Of a stretch of DNA of 64,000 nucleotides, positions 24,160 to 36,729 are shown one piece after another (the first letter of the stretch is position 1; each line of letters begins with the position of its first letter). The position numbers and the translations under genes were made by a program. The stretch lies in assembly GCF_000699445.3 (NCBI RefSeq), contig NC_067199.1, forward strand, positions 32,224,902-32,288,901, written 5' to 3'. Under the pieces are notes generated by a model. That model did not search any database. It was not told the origin of the DNA and saw only the letters and a program-made list of their open reading frames with translations. Origin of the DNA: Schistosoma haematobium. Taxonomy: Eukaryota; Platyhelminthes; Trematoda; Strigeidida; Schistosomatidae.

Positions 24160-25965
24160 ACCATTTGCAAGACACACAACCAGGGAGTCTTGGAGAACCA
24201 AGAGGAGCAAGTCCTGCATAGCGTTCTTTCATACCGCGACACCATGTCATACACTGACCACCTATCCGCTTTTTCCAACCAATTCCAGTGTCAGCAAATA
24301 ATGCACGACGTAAAATTCCCTGGGACATTTGTAGGGTGTGTCTAAACCACCAAAGTTAATGTTTCAAGATTGTAACCCCAAGTGAATTATCATCGCTGTG
24401 CCCGAACACACGTTGCCGAGCCTGCATCACTGACATTGTTTTGCCACTGGATGTCAACAATCCTTCGGAGAAAACGATGACCAAACACAGTGAGTCTTTA
24501 GTGGCCCGATATCTGACTCTAATTGGATCGTAATAATGTTATTGAAATATACATATCGGTTATTCTCGTATATACTTATCGACTCAATACGTGTTGGCGA
24601 ATAACGGAATTAAATAAATCAAATATGAGGATGGATTTTGAATATCTATATATCATGCACTCATTGATTTGAACAGGCAATCAGAGAGACGAAACAAAGA
24701 GGAAAGAGCGAAGCAAAAGGGAGACGTGTGAGCCAACTCGTTTTATTCAAGCGTTAATCCATATTTATAGTCAGATAGAAATAAGTTACAGACGTGACTA
24801 GTAGGATAATAAGTGCACACATACGCCTGTTCGGAAGCTAGAATAAGCTACGTGGGCTTAACATAGCACTACAAGTCGTCTAGCGTCAACTCGAAGAGGC
24901 CAGGTTTCACAAGCATAGAGCAAAACTGTTCGAAAGTGTTGCAGCCAGATTAACGTCACAAAAGCGTCAAACATGGCCCAGATTGGCATAAGCCGCTTTG
25001 GTTTTCACTATACGTGAATTGATCCCATTACTCACGCCACCACCAGTACTTACGCGGCTACCCAGACAAACGAACTTCCCGACTAACTCCATCCACTCAC
25101 TACCCAGGATGAGTGCACGTTCAGGGTCCTGTCACTTTTGTAAAAGTACCTTGCACTTAGAAGGTGCAAAGCACATACCATACCTACGAACAATGATTAC
25201 CGACTGATTAAGTGCGGATTGTATGGCTTGGGTACCATCGCACAATAGGATAATATCGTCCGCATACTCAAGGTCGAAAAGTCATTCTTTAGGCAACAGA
25301 TCCACACCACCATCACCTACATCCATCAGAGCTGCTTCCAGAACGTCATCGACAGCAAAGTTGAAGAGGCATGGTGAGATTTGGCAATCCTACTTAACCC
25401 CACTGCTTGAATGGGACAGTGGAGAGAGGTGGTTGTATATAGGGCTTTCAAGATGTTAATAAACCCTTCTTTAATAGACAATCCCAGAGAACGGTCCTGT
25501 CCAGCGAATCGAAGGCAGCCCTGATGTCAAGTAACGTTACGATTGTTGGCTTGTGATAAGTATGACGATGTTCTAGCATTTGGAAAAGGGTGAAGATATG
25601 ATCAATAAATTCTTAACCAGAACGAAAACCCACCTGCTCCTCTCGATTTAATCTTTCTCAGGTTTTGAACAATCTGAGAAGTATGACGGAAATCAATAGC
25701 TTGGACGCAATCGGAAGTAGACTTATCCTCTGATAGTTATTGCAGAAACGACGTGAACTCTTTCTAAAGATAGGGACAACTATCTACTTATTCCATGATG
25801 TTAGAACACTCTAACTGCCAGACCTTTGTAAACAACTGTCAGTTCCTTAGCCAGAAAGTCACTAAAATCTTTAAAAAGGGCCGGAGGTAAGTCATCTGGG
25901 CCCGGTGATTTGTAGCGCTTCAAGAGTTGGAGTTCCTTGCGGACTTTCGCCTCGCTAGGTGCAGA
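24160..25965 (-). pseudogene. RTE-clade reverse transcriptase, decayed, interrupted by R2
   Basis: Minus-strand conceptual reading gives, in order, a palm region followed by LFDLEYADDIILLCDGTQ (catalytic YADD kept), then RRYGMCFAPSKCKVLLQK, LGSRVSTGGGVSNGINSRI and TKAAYANLGHVWR, and near the 3' end LFADTGIGWKKR and GGQCMTWCRGMKE. These line up with the 28-30 kb element. Stops and frameshifts are frequent, so it is dead. An LTR-like repeat (24537-24824) splits it. It is a different copy or subfamily from the 28.3-32.3 kb element. Confidence 0.75.
24537..24824 (+). repeat. LTR-like dispersed repeat R2, copy 2, inserted in RTE pseudogene
   Basis: Matches 168-445 along its length. RTE coding sequence is recognisable on both sides, which shows that R2 moved into it. 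The ends (TGTTATTG ... CACATAC) and 288-bp length are compatible with a solo LTR; no clean target duplication is visible. Confidence 0.55.
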
Positions 25966-26900
25966 TCATTGTCACTTAGTCTTAGATGTATCAGAAACTC
26001 CATAACAGCTCTACACTAAAGCACTAAGAATCTTGATATTAAACGATTTTTTTTCAAGCTTACCCAGATCTTGAAGTTTTACGAAATATTTGGAATTCAT
26101 CACAATATGTACCCAAAAGAATTGATTTTATAAGATAGTATATTGAAACCTATTGAATAGCTCTTTAGTTTTCATCATATCCTCCCAAACTGAATAAGAA
26201 AATGCCAAATAATATCGTCGATTCTAATATTAAATGACTATGTAACAAGCAGTGCGCCTTAACCCGATTGTTTGTTGACTAACGGTTAGCTGAAGCTCGA
26301 CAAATCACATTGCAACACTAACAAAAACTAAAGAGATACACCAGAAGTTCCAAAAACGTTCCGTCACCTAGAAATTCTCCTACATAGTAAATCAAATAGA
26401 TTTACTGAAAAACTCACTTATTGATGATAAGATACGTTGGGCTAAATTATTACAATATTGTTTACATGAAAAGAAAGCAGACAGCATTGACACTTTACTT
26501 GCTAACATATAAATGCATATGTAATTTCTTCAGGCAGAGGTAAAACTAAAAGCGTATCAATGTAATAAAATGAAAATCACAAGATCGTAAAATAAGAAGT
26601 TAAAAACAACAGAAAAGCCATCCTTCATGTTAACATGACTAATATTATCGTTGATTTTATTACAAGTGCTTTGTTTAGTGTAAGCGCAGTAGAAAGACAA
26701 CAAAGATTATCAGCTTAAAAAGTTACGAAGAGAAACATTCGAAGATGAGAAAATAGCTGAAATCCAACATTGCAAATATTATTATCACTGTCGTGATCTC
26801 AAAACTCTGAAATTCGCAGAACTATCAGGTCCCAAAAAAATTAGGGCAAATGAAGTATTAAGAATTTAATTATCCCCATCTTTACCTTCAGCATTTCTAG
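25966..26900. other. Non-coding stretch downstream of SCOC
   Basis: No gene recognised. It is intergenic between the RTE relic and the SCOC poly(A) signal. Confidence 0.4.
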
Positions 26901-26905
26901 CCAAC

Positions 26906-26911
26906 TTTATT
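26906..26911 (-). terminator. AATAAA poly(A) signal of SCOC
   Basis: AATAAA on the minus strand, about 30 bp after the SCOC stop codon. Position and hexamer fit a canonical 3'-end signal, implying a very short 3' UTR. Confidence 0.65.
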
Positions 26912-26941
26912 GTATGTAATATATATCACATTTTCTTATAA

Positions 26942-27916
26942 TCATCTCCCAACTCTTTTATTTGTACGTGACCTATTTTCATCAACACGTGGTGATGTTG
27001 ATTGAAAAACTGATGAATTTGCCATCATATTTTCGATATATTGGCCAAGGATTTGATTTTCAGAACGTAATTTTAAATTTTCTTCTTTCACAGCATCTAC
27101 CCGTGTGGATAAATCCTCAAGTGTATGTTGTAGCTCCAAAATCTACATTCGTTTAGAACAAAATGATAAAAAAAGCATAAAAACAAATCAATATTAGTTA
27201 TGAAGATCTGAAAAGTTTAGAAGGTGGACCTAATGCGTGCAAACATGACTTTACGCGCAGTTCGGGAGCCCCTAGTTTTGACTTGAGCAAGTAACCATTT
27301 AGATACTGAATAGGGATTCACAACATGAGATGCAACAATAATTCTAAAAACACAAAACATTGAAAACGTTGTATGTTAGTGTCACTTATTTTGTTAAACA
27401 ATTTAACTGTATTTTTACATCCATAAAATAATAGATGCTAACTTGGCGTAGTGACTGGGCTTGCTTAACGCGACAATTCAACTGAACTATATTGATTGAA
27501 ATACTTGTTCTCTAATATCCTACAATGACAAGTAGATCGGTCGGCAGATTGTAAAACACAAAGCAGGTATGAGAGTTGATTACACTCATGTATGATAGGA
27601 ACAGGATGTTTCGCACAGATAACCAGTACCTCCAGAGAACCTGGCTCTCCACAAAGAAAAAAGAGGTTGAAAATGTCTCTTGAACATTTGTCACAAAAAT
27701 TTCGTTTGAAAATACTTATTTTTAGTAATTACAGTCTCTATGTAATCACTCAAAGCAATTTATAAACATGGAAATAAAGAAACAAAAGCTTACCTGACTT
27801 ATTAGGCGTTGTTTTTCCTCAAGATCTGCTTCTAAAATTTCGTTATCAATTTCCGGAGGAAGGTCGTTCGATGAATCGACATTGTTAGGATTGCATTTTG
27901 CAAAGTCAGTAGTCAT
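26942..27916 (-). CDS. SCOC: SCOC homologue (short coiled-coil protein, UNC-69 family), two exons
   Basis: Coding sequence is complement(join(26942..27142, 27794..27916)): 41 + 66 = 107 residues. Exon 1 starts [12 protein letters not shown] and ends [10 protein letters not shown] before a GTAAGC donor; exon 2 follows a TAG acceptor with [20 protein letters not shown] and includes the [18 protein letters not shown] block. The intron (27143-27793, 651 bp) is phase 0. The [22 protein letters not shown] segment is the family signature; the centre (about residues 25-85) is one heptad-repeat coiled coil, and the C-terminus is short and basic. Family knowledge: SCOC proteins bind ARL1 and FEZ proteins, sit at the Golgi and on vesicles, and act in autophagy and axonal transport. 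Length fits the family. A CTAG just 5' of the ATG (27914-27916) could be an acceptor for a 5' UTR exon or spliced leader; that is inference. It is flanked on both sides by dead RTE copies. Confidence 0.9.
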
Positions 27917-28549
27917 TACTAGAGATGAATTGACCTATACGATTAAAGTGTGTAAAAATTATAGTTGTATTACGGTTACAAATAACCTCAAGTTGTTTCT
28001 CTTATGTTATTCGCCATATAGTCAAGGATAGCTCTATAATAATTCCTACAACATATATGCTTACTGGCAACAAAAGATAAAAACACACTGGCCAAAGTAC
28101 CACCTGTCACATGTGAATTTAAGTAAGGCTTCTAAAATCTAACCCTTACTTATCGGACCGTGTGATGGAAACAACTTTTATTCACAAATGGGCTTTCACA
28201 GCAAAAGCACATATAAAATAATAAAATTAGCGTTAACTACTGGAATCTAAGTCTAAGTTATTCAGCATTACAGCCTGAATAGTACAGCAAATATAGGAAA
28301 AACTCAAGCAAATACCAGTCAGTGATTCAGTAACAACGTAGAACTTCGTACATACGTACGTCAGTTCCTGTTGCCACACCACATTAGCACAAACATGCAG
28401 TAGTCAATTCAAACCCCATAGTAGCAAATGTAGTAAAAGTATAAGCAGTAATCGGAAGGATTAGGGTTTGAAGATGTTATTCAAGGAGTATAATCCAGTG
28501 AAATAAATTTGGAAAGAGGAAAAAAAATGGACATGAAGAATTCAGAAGA

Positions 28550-30340
28550 TTAGAATATGGGAGAACACAAAGAGTGTATGCACCTGCGCCATTGCAAACG
28601 ATTTCGAGCCATGTCATTCAGGGTCTCTAACCATCGGTTGCTATCATCTCGCGGTCCCCAACCAGGTAGTCTACACCTACCAACATGGCTCAGTCCACTT
28701 TTCAGTGACTTCATGGACTTGTGCCATGTTTCGGTCTGGCCACCCCTAGCTCTCTTGCAACCTACTCCTATACCACTGAACATCGCACGTCGAGGCAGTT
28801 GGTGGTCGGGCATACGTAACACGTGTTCCAGCCATCTCAACTGATGAAGCTTCACTACTTCATCAATTGATTTACCATTCTTACCTAGTACCCGTTTCCT
28901 AACAACTACATAACTTATTCGGTGGTCCCAGGATATACGAGCAATATTTCGAAGACACCTATGGTCGAATACTGATAACCTACGAATATCCTCTACTCTT
29001 ACCGGCCATGTCTCACTGCCATTAAGTAGGACGGAACGAACTGCTGCGCAGTAAACACGTCCTTTGTTGATAGACGGATATCTCGCCTACGCCATAAATG
29101 ACGCAAGTTGACGAAAGCTAGTCGAGCCTTCTGTATCCGTGCTGAGATTTCGTCACACACCAGACCACAAGGGCCGATGAAACTTGCCAGATAAGTGAAG
29201 CGGTCGACACGCTCAACTACTTCACTCCCTACTATTAGTTCGGGTGTCGATGCAACCCAATCCTGAAGCAACATTTTGCATTTCGAGGGAGAGAATCGCA
29301 TCCCGAACATGCTTGCATTGTTGCTTAGAGTGATCAGAAGACTCGGCATTTTGTCAGCGTCTTCACCAAATAGAACTGTCATCAGCATATTCTAGGTCAG
29401 AAAGTGAATCTCCCGGTAGAAGTTCAACCCCTGGAAATTTAGATGAGGAAAGTGTTATCTCTAAAAGAACGTCAACGACAAAGTTAAACAAGAATGGAGA
29501 GTGGACAGCCCTGACGAACACTACTTGAGGTAACCAATTCTGATGACAGTTCGCCATAAGCTCTCACTCGACCAGTTGTGTTCGAGTAGTGAGATCAGTC
29601 AGATGGAATTACGTCCAGTTCCCAAATTCTATCTAAGACCTCAGTTAATCTCACTGCTAATACTGGACCACCATCCTTAAAAATCTCAGGAGTAAACCTG
29701 TCAGCGCCTGCTGTTCTCCCTCGCTTCAGATTTCCTATAGCTTTTTCAACTTCGTAAAGAGACGGAGGACCTACATTAACTTGCCATTCAGGTTGACTGG
29801 AGATCGTGAGGAATCGAAGTGTGGCTGAAGGCCAGTTGAACTGATCCCTAAAGTGTTTTGCCCATCGATCCAATCTCCTGGATTGAGAATGTATAATATG
29901 TCCATCTTTCTCTGAGATTGTTTCGCCAACAGTCGGGTTCCTAATACCGGTTTCCTTAACAGGTTTGAACAATTGTTTGCTATTACCTATTGCCGCTGCC
30001 TTTTCCATCTCTCTTCCTTTCGCTACCCACCATTGTTCACGATCATTGCGTAGGCTTCTTGTCAGCTTGCGCTTAAGCTGACTTCGCTCTTCGTTACGTT
30101 CAGAGCCAGATGGGATGAGTATTCAAGCATCTACCAGTGCAGTAGATGCTGCTGAGATTCAGTGTTTCTCCCTATCCTTTTGGTTTACCATACTAGCAGA
30201 TATCACTGCTGTTTCCACAGCCTTTCGAATATCATTCCATGCTGCCTCAGGGTGGGTATCGCATACACGGCTGCCCAACTGTTTTTCTAGTTGCTCCTCA
30301 AATATACTCTGGGCTTGACTATCATTAAGTAGGGCCCTAA
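28550..30340 (-). pseudogene. Reverse transcriptase region of the RTE element
   Basis: Pieces in minus-strand order: linker (NDSQAQSIFEEQLEKQLGSR, 30330-30270), EMEKAAAIGNSKQLFKPVKE, VEKAIGNLKRGRTAGADRFT (RT motif with the R..G..AGAD fingers), DLEYADD (catalytic site near 29380-29400), FSPSKCKMLLQDW, YLASFIGPCGLVCDEISARI, and the C-terminal ARGGQTETWHKSMKSL and GRCRLPGWGPRDD. It is spread over three frames with stops, for example around 29560-29600 and 29388. Catalytic aspartates survive, but the protein cannot be made whole. Non-autonomous now. Confidence 0.8.
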
Positions 30341-30364
30341 GAGGTTTCTTTGCAGCGTCTTTCC

Positions 30365-30800
30365 TATGTCCGCTCTCCCTCTCGAAATGCTCTCACATGG
30401 CCACGCGTATATAGCCTCTGCCAGGGAAGTCCTACTCACTGCCTTCTCGTGGTGAGGGTGTTGTTTACGAAAATGAGAGGACGAAAAGCGAATGTCCGGC
30501 GCTTTAACCGGATTCCAAACCAATGGTGCACAAGGGCTCCAGTATCCTGAGGGAACAAATGGCGTATGAACCAATTGTTGGTCACCGGCTTCCATGGGAC
30601 TGCATCTCCTTACGGTGCTCCACTGCCTTGTGGATCAGACCTTTAGGTCGAAGGCTCGGGGAGTGGCCCCCTGAGAAAACCACCTGCTTCGGTTTGGGCA
30701 CCCGGGCAGTATCACAGCCCTCACACATATCGAATGGGATTTGTGTGGCGCATATGTATTTGGTGCCTCCTTGTACCAATGTCTATGTGTTAAAATAAAT
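30365..30800 (+). repeat. Dispersed retroelement 3' end R3, copy 2, nested in RTE
   Basis: Plus-strand match to the 1.4-2.0 kb and 45.3-45.6 kb copies. It starts within 'ctccctctcgaaatgctctcac' and ends 'ccttgtaccaat' + 'gtctatgtgttaaaataaataaac'. RTE endonuclease codons stop at its right edge and RTE linker codons restart at its left edge, so it is inserted in antisense between them. The TAAA-rich tail sits at the right end. Confidence 0.75.
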
Positions 30801-30807
30801 AAACAAT

Positions 30808-31960
30808 AACATCCAGTAAGACGAAGACAAATACGCACTCTCATTAGAGCATGATCTGAATCTAAGCATGTGCTCCAGAACAAGCGACAGTCTTCCATGG
30901 AGCCCCTCCACCGGTGGCTGACAGCGATGTGATCTATTTGGGTCCAACGTTGGGACGAATTGGGGGGTCGCCATGTAAAAGGATATTTTTACTTATGCTT
31001 AAAGCTAGTATTTGCAAGAAACAGGCGGTTTTCTGAGCATAGCTGCAACAGACGGTCACCATTATCTGTCCTTTGAGCCACGACGCTATAAGATCCACCC
31101 AGGTGTCTTCCCTTTCACTTAATTTACCTAATTGAGGATTAAAGTTACCAGCCACTATTACTACATCAGAGCGTCCAGCTTTTCGGAGAAGGTAGGAAAG
31201 CTTTCTGTAAAACTCATCTTTTACATCATCTGAGCTGCAGTCAGTGGGAGAATAGGCAGAAACGACGAAGAGGCAACGACGAGTGTCCCTATCTTTCAGA
31301 GTCGTTACTGTTCCGTTTAGTCGGACAGCGCACAAACGACTGTCTACTGGGATCCACTCTAAGAGAGCTAGTTTTGCCCTAGGACTCAATACTATACCTA
31401 CGCCGGCGAGGCCACGAGGAGCAGCATCAGGGCTTCCAGATACACGAAGTGTGAATCGAGTCGGTCCTTTATTTTTGCATGGTGAGGTCAAATGAATGAC
31501 GCTACTCGGATCCTGTATGCGCGTTTCGGAGACGCAGCACACATCGATGGCGCGGGATTCTAAGGTCTTAGGTAAGGAAGCCTGCTGTCCTATTTGGCAC
31601 AGTGTTCGGACGTTGAATGCTCCTACGTGTAGTTTAGAGTGTGGTTTCAGGAGACCAGGAATAACCTTCCGCGTACTCGAATCGTTTGCCATAGCGGTGC
31701 GAGATGATAAAGGGACATGAGAAGGGTCAGTCGTGGAGATAAGAGAGGTACTGGGAGGTGTAGAAAGGATTTGGATGTGACCAACTTGATCTCGTGTGCT
31801 GTTACGGGTATGAGGGCTGATGTCACTTTCCGGCTGCCCACACCGTGGAAGGGTATTTCTTGAGGAACCTGAAAAGGAAGTTGGATTAATGTTGGCCTTG
31901 AAGACCTGGGAGCGTGACCGCAGAGCCCAAGGGACAACTGCTTGAGGCTGGTCGCGCACG
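30808..31960 (-). pseudogene. Endonuclease domain of the RTE element
   Basis: The 341-codon ORF at 30934-31959 contains LHVGAFNVRTLCQIGQQ (first EN motif), CCVSETRIQD (the E of the active site), GLAGVGIVLSPRAK, VVSAYSPTD and VVIVAGNFNPQLG. The last normally reads GDFN, so the catalytic D is N here. After EDTW near 31090 the correct frame shifts; it resumes as QRWTQIDHIAVSHRW and FWSTCLDSDHALMRV (30960-30830), giving the SDH motif. The EN is thus complete in order but carries a frameshift and an active-site change. In this family the domain nicks target DNA. Confidence 0.8.
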
Positions 31961-32335
31961 GCCTTTTCGTGGGAGTTTTTGATGTGCTAGGTCTGTTCTT
32001 CAAAGGGCCTTACCGCCGGAAACGGAAATCCGTGAGGTGTAACATTTTAAGGGTCAACCTTTTCTAACCACTTCCTTCCTTGTAAGAAGGCAGCATCGCT
32101 GCAGATGCTGGTTGTCCGGGGGAAACGCCTTACTGTTGTCACACCCCTTTACAGTCAACAGTACGACTTCGCCCTCAGATCATGAGTTGCTGCCTTCAGT
32201 CTTACCGTTCTCCAACCGACCTCCCCGGCATGGTAGAATCTACAGGAACATATGTTCCAGCCAATATAGCTCAGTTGGGTCATCACGATAGGTAAGCCCG
32301 ACCACCGCGTCAAGGTAGCAGCTACGGTATGGAAA

Positions 32336-35110
32336 ACAAATATCTAGAGTGCCTAAATGAATAAGTGATAACAGTTAGCCGGTGTGAAATTTGTAGTTCT
32401 GATAAACTGAAACGAAACTCCCACAAAAAAAACTAGTGCTCGTAGATATTTTGCGGCATGGCACAGAACTCTAGACGCATCAAGAGTTTTTAAAGTTGAT
32501 AACCTATATTCAACATACTTTTTAGATATCGAACCTATTTAGATTTATTTTTCGTGCCACTGAAGAAAGACAACTCCAGAAGCTATAACGCTATTAAAAC
32601 TAACCATTTTAGGGAATTATTTTCAGTGGTAATCACGAATTATTTGGAAGATTCGGGATTATATTAGAAGCAAAATTAACTCTAAAAATTTCTACCTTAT
32701 CTAGACAAAATATTTGGAAGAGGAGTTCGTATCCCTACCACTTACGAAAACGGAATATTTGTAGTCAAGATGTTTGCAAATTGAACTTAACTTGATTATA
32801 AGTGTACAGAATCTACAAACAGTTTCTTCGTTATAGTGATTTAACTTTCGGTAAGCTTAAATTGATGTACACTGATAAGTCTATATTATAAAAAAAATGA
32901 AGCTCTAGACCAATTTTCAGAAGCGATCTACACGTTAAAATCTATGTTATGAAATATTTTTAAAAACAACAGGATATATTTACAGTATACCAGCTAAACT
33001 ATAAAAGACACCTTACAATAGTAAGATCTCGAGAAAGTCTCAGAATGAATCATTATACCGCCATCCACCAAGTAACCCAGGAACAAAAAGTATGCTCTGG
33101 TGATCGAATAGGAAAAGTAGCGAATCTATCTTGGATCATTATTTTCAAAACACGACTACTGGAGCTTAATCGAAAACCATCTAGATCAAACGTTTAAATA
33201 GAGATCCAAATTTGTTTCTGGAAGAGTACATAAGTACTGGTTGTGAAACTCTATACTATCACAGAGTTAACACAATGAAAGTAGTCAAAGTAACATGATC
33301 CTCCAATATTAATCATAGTGAGAACCTGACTATGGGGAGCGCAGTCCGGATAGGACGAAGAATTGGGGATATGAAAACTCAAGACACACATATGTCCCTA
33401 TTCAAATAATTTCGGGTCACGTCATCTAATGCTTCCGACCAAATTAGAAAGTCACACAAACTCCGGTACAGGCAGCAACACGACCTTAGTATACTTAGAA
33501 ACCAAACCCCTCAACGCCGTGATAAACATATAAGTAAACGGGACTGGCAGTAAGTTCTTAGCATCACAATTACAAATGGTACGTCATTTACTTATTTCCG
33601 ATGTGAATTCACATCCCCTAAATTAGACACCCACAAAGTTTCAACCATATTTCTCGTGCCCAGGAACTACTTCTCGATAGAATGAAGAGCCCTAAAAACA
33701 CAGAAGATATCCTAAACACGGGAACTGTGAGTTAACAGATTTGTTGGTGCACTGCCAGATATTAGGCACGATAGTAGACGCAGTGATCGTCAAACTGAAT
33801 TCGGTTTTGCATATCCATAAGGTAATAAAATACTAATAACTAGTAGTTAAGAGGTAAATGATAACGAGAACAGAAGGACGTACAGAGAACAAAAACCAGC
33901 AGCGTATCCGCTATTTTTGAAACAGTGCTGGTCGGACTACACAATGTACAATATAAATAAGTGGGGCCGCTGTGCTCCGCAGATTAAACATAACTGCAAA
34001 TAAACCGATTCCTCCGCCAGAATAACTACTAATACGCTTTTTGGTAAAGTGAGTAAGTTTGCCGTATCCCACGTCGTAGTTTAATAAATCATATTGTGTA
34101 TCAATAAAATTACTGAAAAGACATAAGTCAGGGGGCTACATGTTTTATTGAAATAACATCAGACTTAGACCAAATCAAACATCAATCCGAACAGTCATTA
34201 CCTATGAAACCATTACCAGATATTTCATTAAGGCTAAGGATAACCAGAGATGAGTATTTGAGGATCATTATTCCTATGTATTACCAATTTCTCCATCTCA
34301 CCATTTAAGGAAACCATTCATGTATTGAGATCGACTCAGTCCCTATGAACATTAAGGAAGAAGAATAGCCCGGCCAAGTTTGGCAATTATCAGGTGACAT
34401 AACTTCGACGTCAGACTACATAACTCGAGCGGTCACGTTACTTATGTCCAGATTCAGCAGAGTAAGACACCACGCGAGAGAGTAACTGAACATTTCTTGA
34501 CCATCTGAAAAACAAGAGGTGAATATAATAAAGCAACCAAATAAAATGGGTGTACAACCACAATACAAAAGGAAACTCATTGTAAGAAAACAATGTAACG
34601 ACGGAAATGGAACTCAGATCGAAATAGAATCCATTATTCCCTACAGAGGAACCGGAAATAATACACATCCTACTCTTAGCATGCGCCTCTGGGTCGTTTT
34701 CATAATAATAAACGGGAATTTTAATTTTGGATGTGCTGTAAATAAAGTGGAAATACCTCGTAGGTCAGGAGGAAGTAAGCTTAAAAACATGGAAACTTTA
34801 AGTTCTATGAAGACAACCGTTTTTTCAGCTTAAGAACGGCTACTACTAGGCAACTATACACCATTAGTTTTTTCCTACATGGTCCGCTAGAGAGCTCAAG
34901 CAACGTTACGATGATAGTCGGCAAACTTTATTTTTCATTTCACATCTCTTACGCACATTCGAATCGACTTCAGTTTGTTCCCCATAAGCATGTAATACGT
35001 AATAATATAAGGTTGTCAATAAATTACAAACTAGTGACTCACACCACATTTTCATTGTCAAGGCAAATACACGATTAAGAATGTTAATGTCAATTCAAAT
35101 GTTTTAACGT
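32336..35110. other. Non-coding or intronic stretch, no firm gene
   Basis: A plus ORF at 34519-34833 has no recognisable domain and I do not support it. Composition is slightly less AT-rich than elsewhere. No repeats matched. Confidence 0.35.
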
Positions 35111-35312
35111 TCAGTAATAGGGCAATGATCTCATTGGAATCCTAGTAACGACAAACGTTATTTCCACTGATTTTAATTTGGCTAACAGTATCTCGGAGTC
35201 AGTAGTAGACGTTGAGTGCTCTATTAACATTTCCAATCTCACTTTTGGTACTTTAGGTCTGGATTGCATATAAGCACCTTTTATTTCCATTAACAGTAAT
35301 AAAAGCCAGTCA
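35111..35312 (-). CDS. Possible exon of an unidentified minus-strand gene
   Basis: The minus-strand frame opens after a good acceptor (pyrimidine-rich 'ctctacttttattcaag', exon starting at 35312) and reads DWLLLLLMEIKGAYMQSRPK, VPKVRLEMLIEHSTSTTDSE and ILLAKLKSVEITF before a stop at 35111. The residue mix looks like protein rather than translated AT-rich noise. I do not recognise the family, and the 3' limit could be an internal splice donor instead of the stop. Confidence 0.3.
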
Positions 35313-36282
35313 CTTGAATAAAAGTAGAGCACAATACACAAATGTAATTAAATTTAACGTAACCAGGGATTAAACGGTGGGCAGGACTGCGGTTATTACG
35401 AACGTCTAAAACGCTCTTTTGTCATAGACGAAAATTACAACCAATTATTCTGTCGTTGTCAGGAAAGAAAATAAATCACTGCAAAAACACTGTGAATATG
35501 ACAGGATCGAACGCTGTTGGTTTCCAAGTATATCACAGCGATTTACCTAGAACGCAAACAAGAATAAAGATGGCGTTGGTGAAATAAGGTATTTTTACCA
35601 TCGATAGTGGCAGACGGATGTGATGCTTCTTAACTACCAGTCAAAAGAGGGAAAAGCATGTTCCATTTAGTAGTCAGATTATGACTGACCGATGTTTTCA
35701 GAGTGACTGACAGTGAAACTAGCAAAGTCAGCATAAATGTCTAACGTCCACAAGATCACATGTTTTCCGAAGTTTTAAAGACCCGAAGTCCGTTGCCACC
35801 CTACAATGATAATGCGAAACCTTGGACGTTGTCAGCGAAATCTTCAAACCTAACAAGCACACGTCGGCAAACAGCCTTCAAACGGTTAGCAATGTCCAGT
35901 GGAGTCTGGTTGTTTTCATTTATACTGTGGAATCGTGCGGTGAATACTAAAAGACAGTTTCTATTTCATTCCCTCTGGTACTATGTTTGGTTATTGCGGA
36001 GGGCTTGGAAAATAAGGAGGAAACATATAAATGACTGTTCTTAGAGCTTATTTCTCATAAGTCCTGAGCTTTTTCGAGCTTTTTCATTGCACGCCCTACA
36101 AGTGTTATGAGAGAAACCCAGTTTTCGACTTACTGTAGATTGTCATTTTAATCGTTGCCAATCTTTTGCTGGGTTTCGGTGTATTTATTTTACTGAAGTT
36201 GTGAATTTGTTACAGTTTTGACCTCAAACATCTGATTTCCGCTTTGCCTTTGTTTACTTTATCGACTCTAAAAGCTTAAAAC

Positions 36283-36729
36283 ATGGATGTTTCCTATGAA
36301 ATTTATTGTTATTATTATGATGCCGAACGATATTTTGGTGTTTTGCAACGCACGAATATAACTTGTCTGTTCATATCTTCGAATTTATGTCTCATCATCA
36401 ATTCATTAGAAGTTACCACATCACACTTCTATCAAACCAGTGTCGGATGTATCACAAGTAACCACTCAGAACTTATCGATTCCAGCTTTTTGCGAGAAAT
36501 TGACGTTACCTGCCAGCAGTTGATTACTATTTGTAGTCCCGTGGTTACTTACACAATCTCTATATTTATCGGAAACATATGGAAACATATTCTAGACATG
36601 TACTACTTCCAGTCTATCGGCGAGCTTGTGTATCTTTCGAGGAGTCAATACGAAGTCCAGAGATGTGTGTACTATATTTTATGGTTGTTTGCAAAAAGAC
36701 ATATGTTTATCAGGTTCAGATTGGTTTAA
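36283..36729 (+). CDS. Hypothetical 148-codon ORF
   Basis: Opens with ATG at 36283 and is the longest intact non-transposon ORF in the window. It is rich in Ile, Tyr, Ser and Cys, with a hydrophobic piece TYTISIFIGNIW around residues 88-100. No family is recognised. On the opposite strand, 36607-36671 can be read as a short exon (TSLDFVLTPRKIHKLADRLE) between an acceptor and a GTAGTA donor. The two readings compete, and neither is proven. Confidence 0.25.
   Translation: MDVSYEIYCYYYDAERYFGVLQRTNITCLFISSNLCLIINSLEVTTSHFYQTSVGCITSNHSELIDSSFLREIDVTCQQLITICSPVVTYTISIFIGNIWKHILDMYYFQSIGELVYLSRSQYEVQRCVYYILWLFAKRHMFIRFRLV

Larger units (their letters stand above)
28316..32335 (-). mobile_element. 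RTE-clade non-LTR retrotransposon (Perere-3/SR3-like), nearly full length, broken
   Basis: Read 5' to 3' on the minus strand: a GC-richer 5' UTR (about 32335-32000), an apurinic-like endonuclease region (31960-30808), a nested R3 repeat (30365-30800), a linker and reverse-transcriptase region (30340-28550), and a 3' UTR (28550-28316) that includes a TACGTACGT motif. The 3' UTR is shared almost fully with the 43.8-44.5 kb copy, which fixes the 3' end near 28316-28330. Target duplications could not be defined. Frameshifts and stops break the ORF. Confidence 0.8.

Noticed and set aside
34519..34833. 104-codon plus ORF
   Set aside because: No domain, no splice context and composition of background; not supported.
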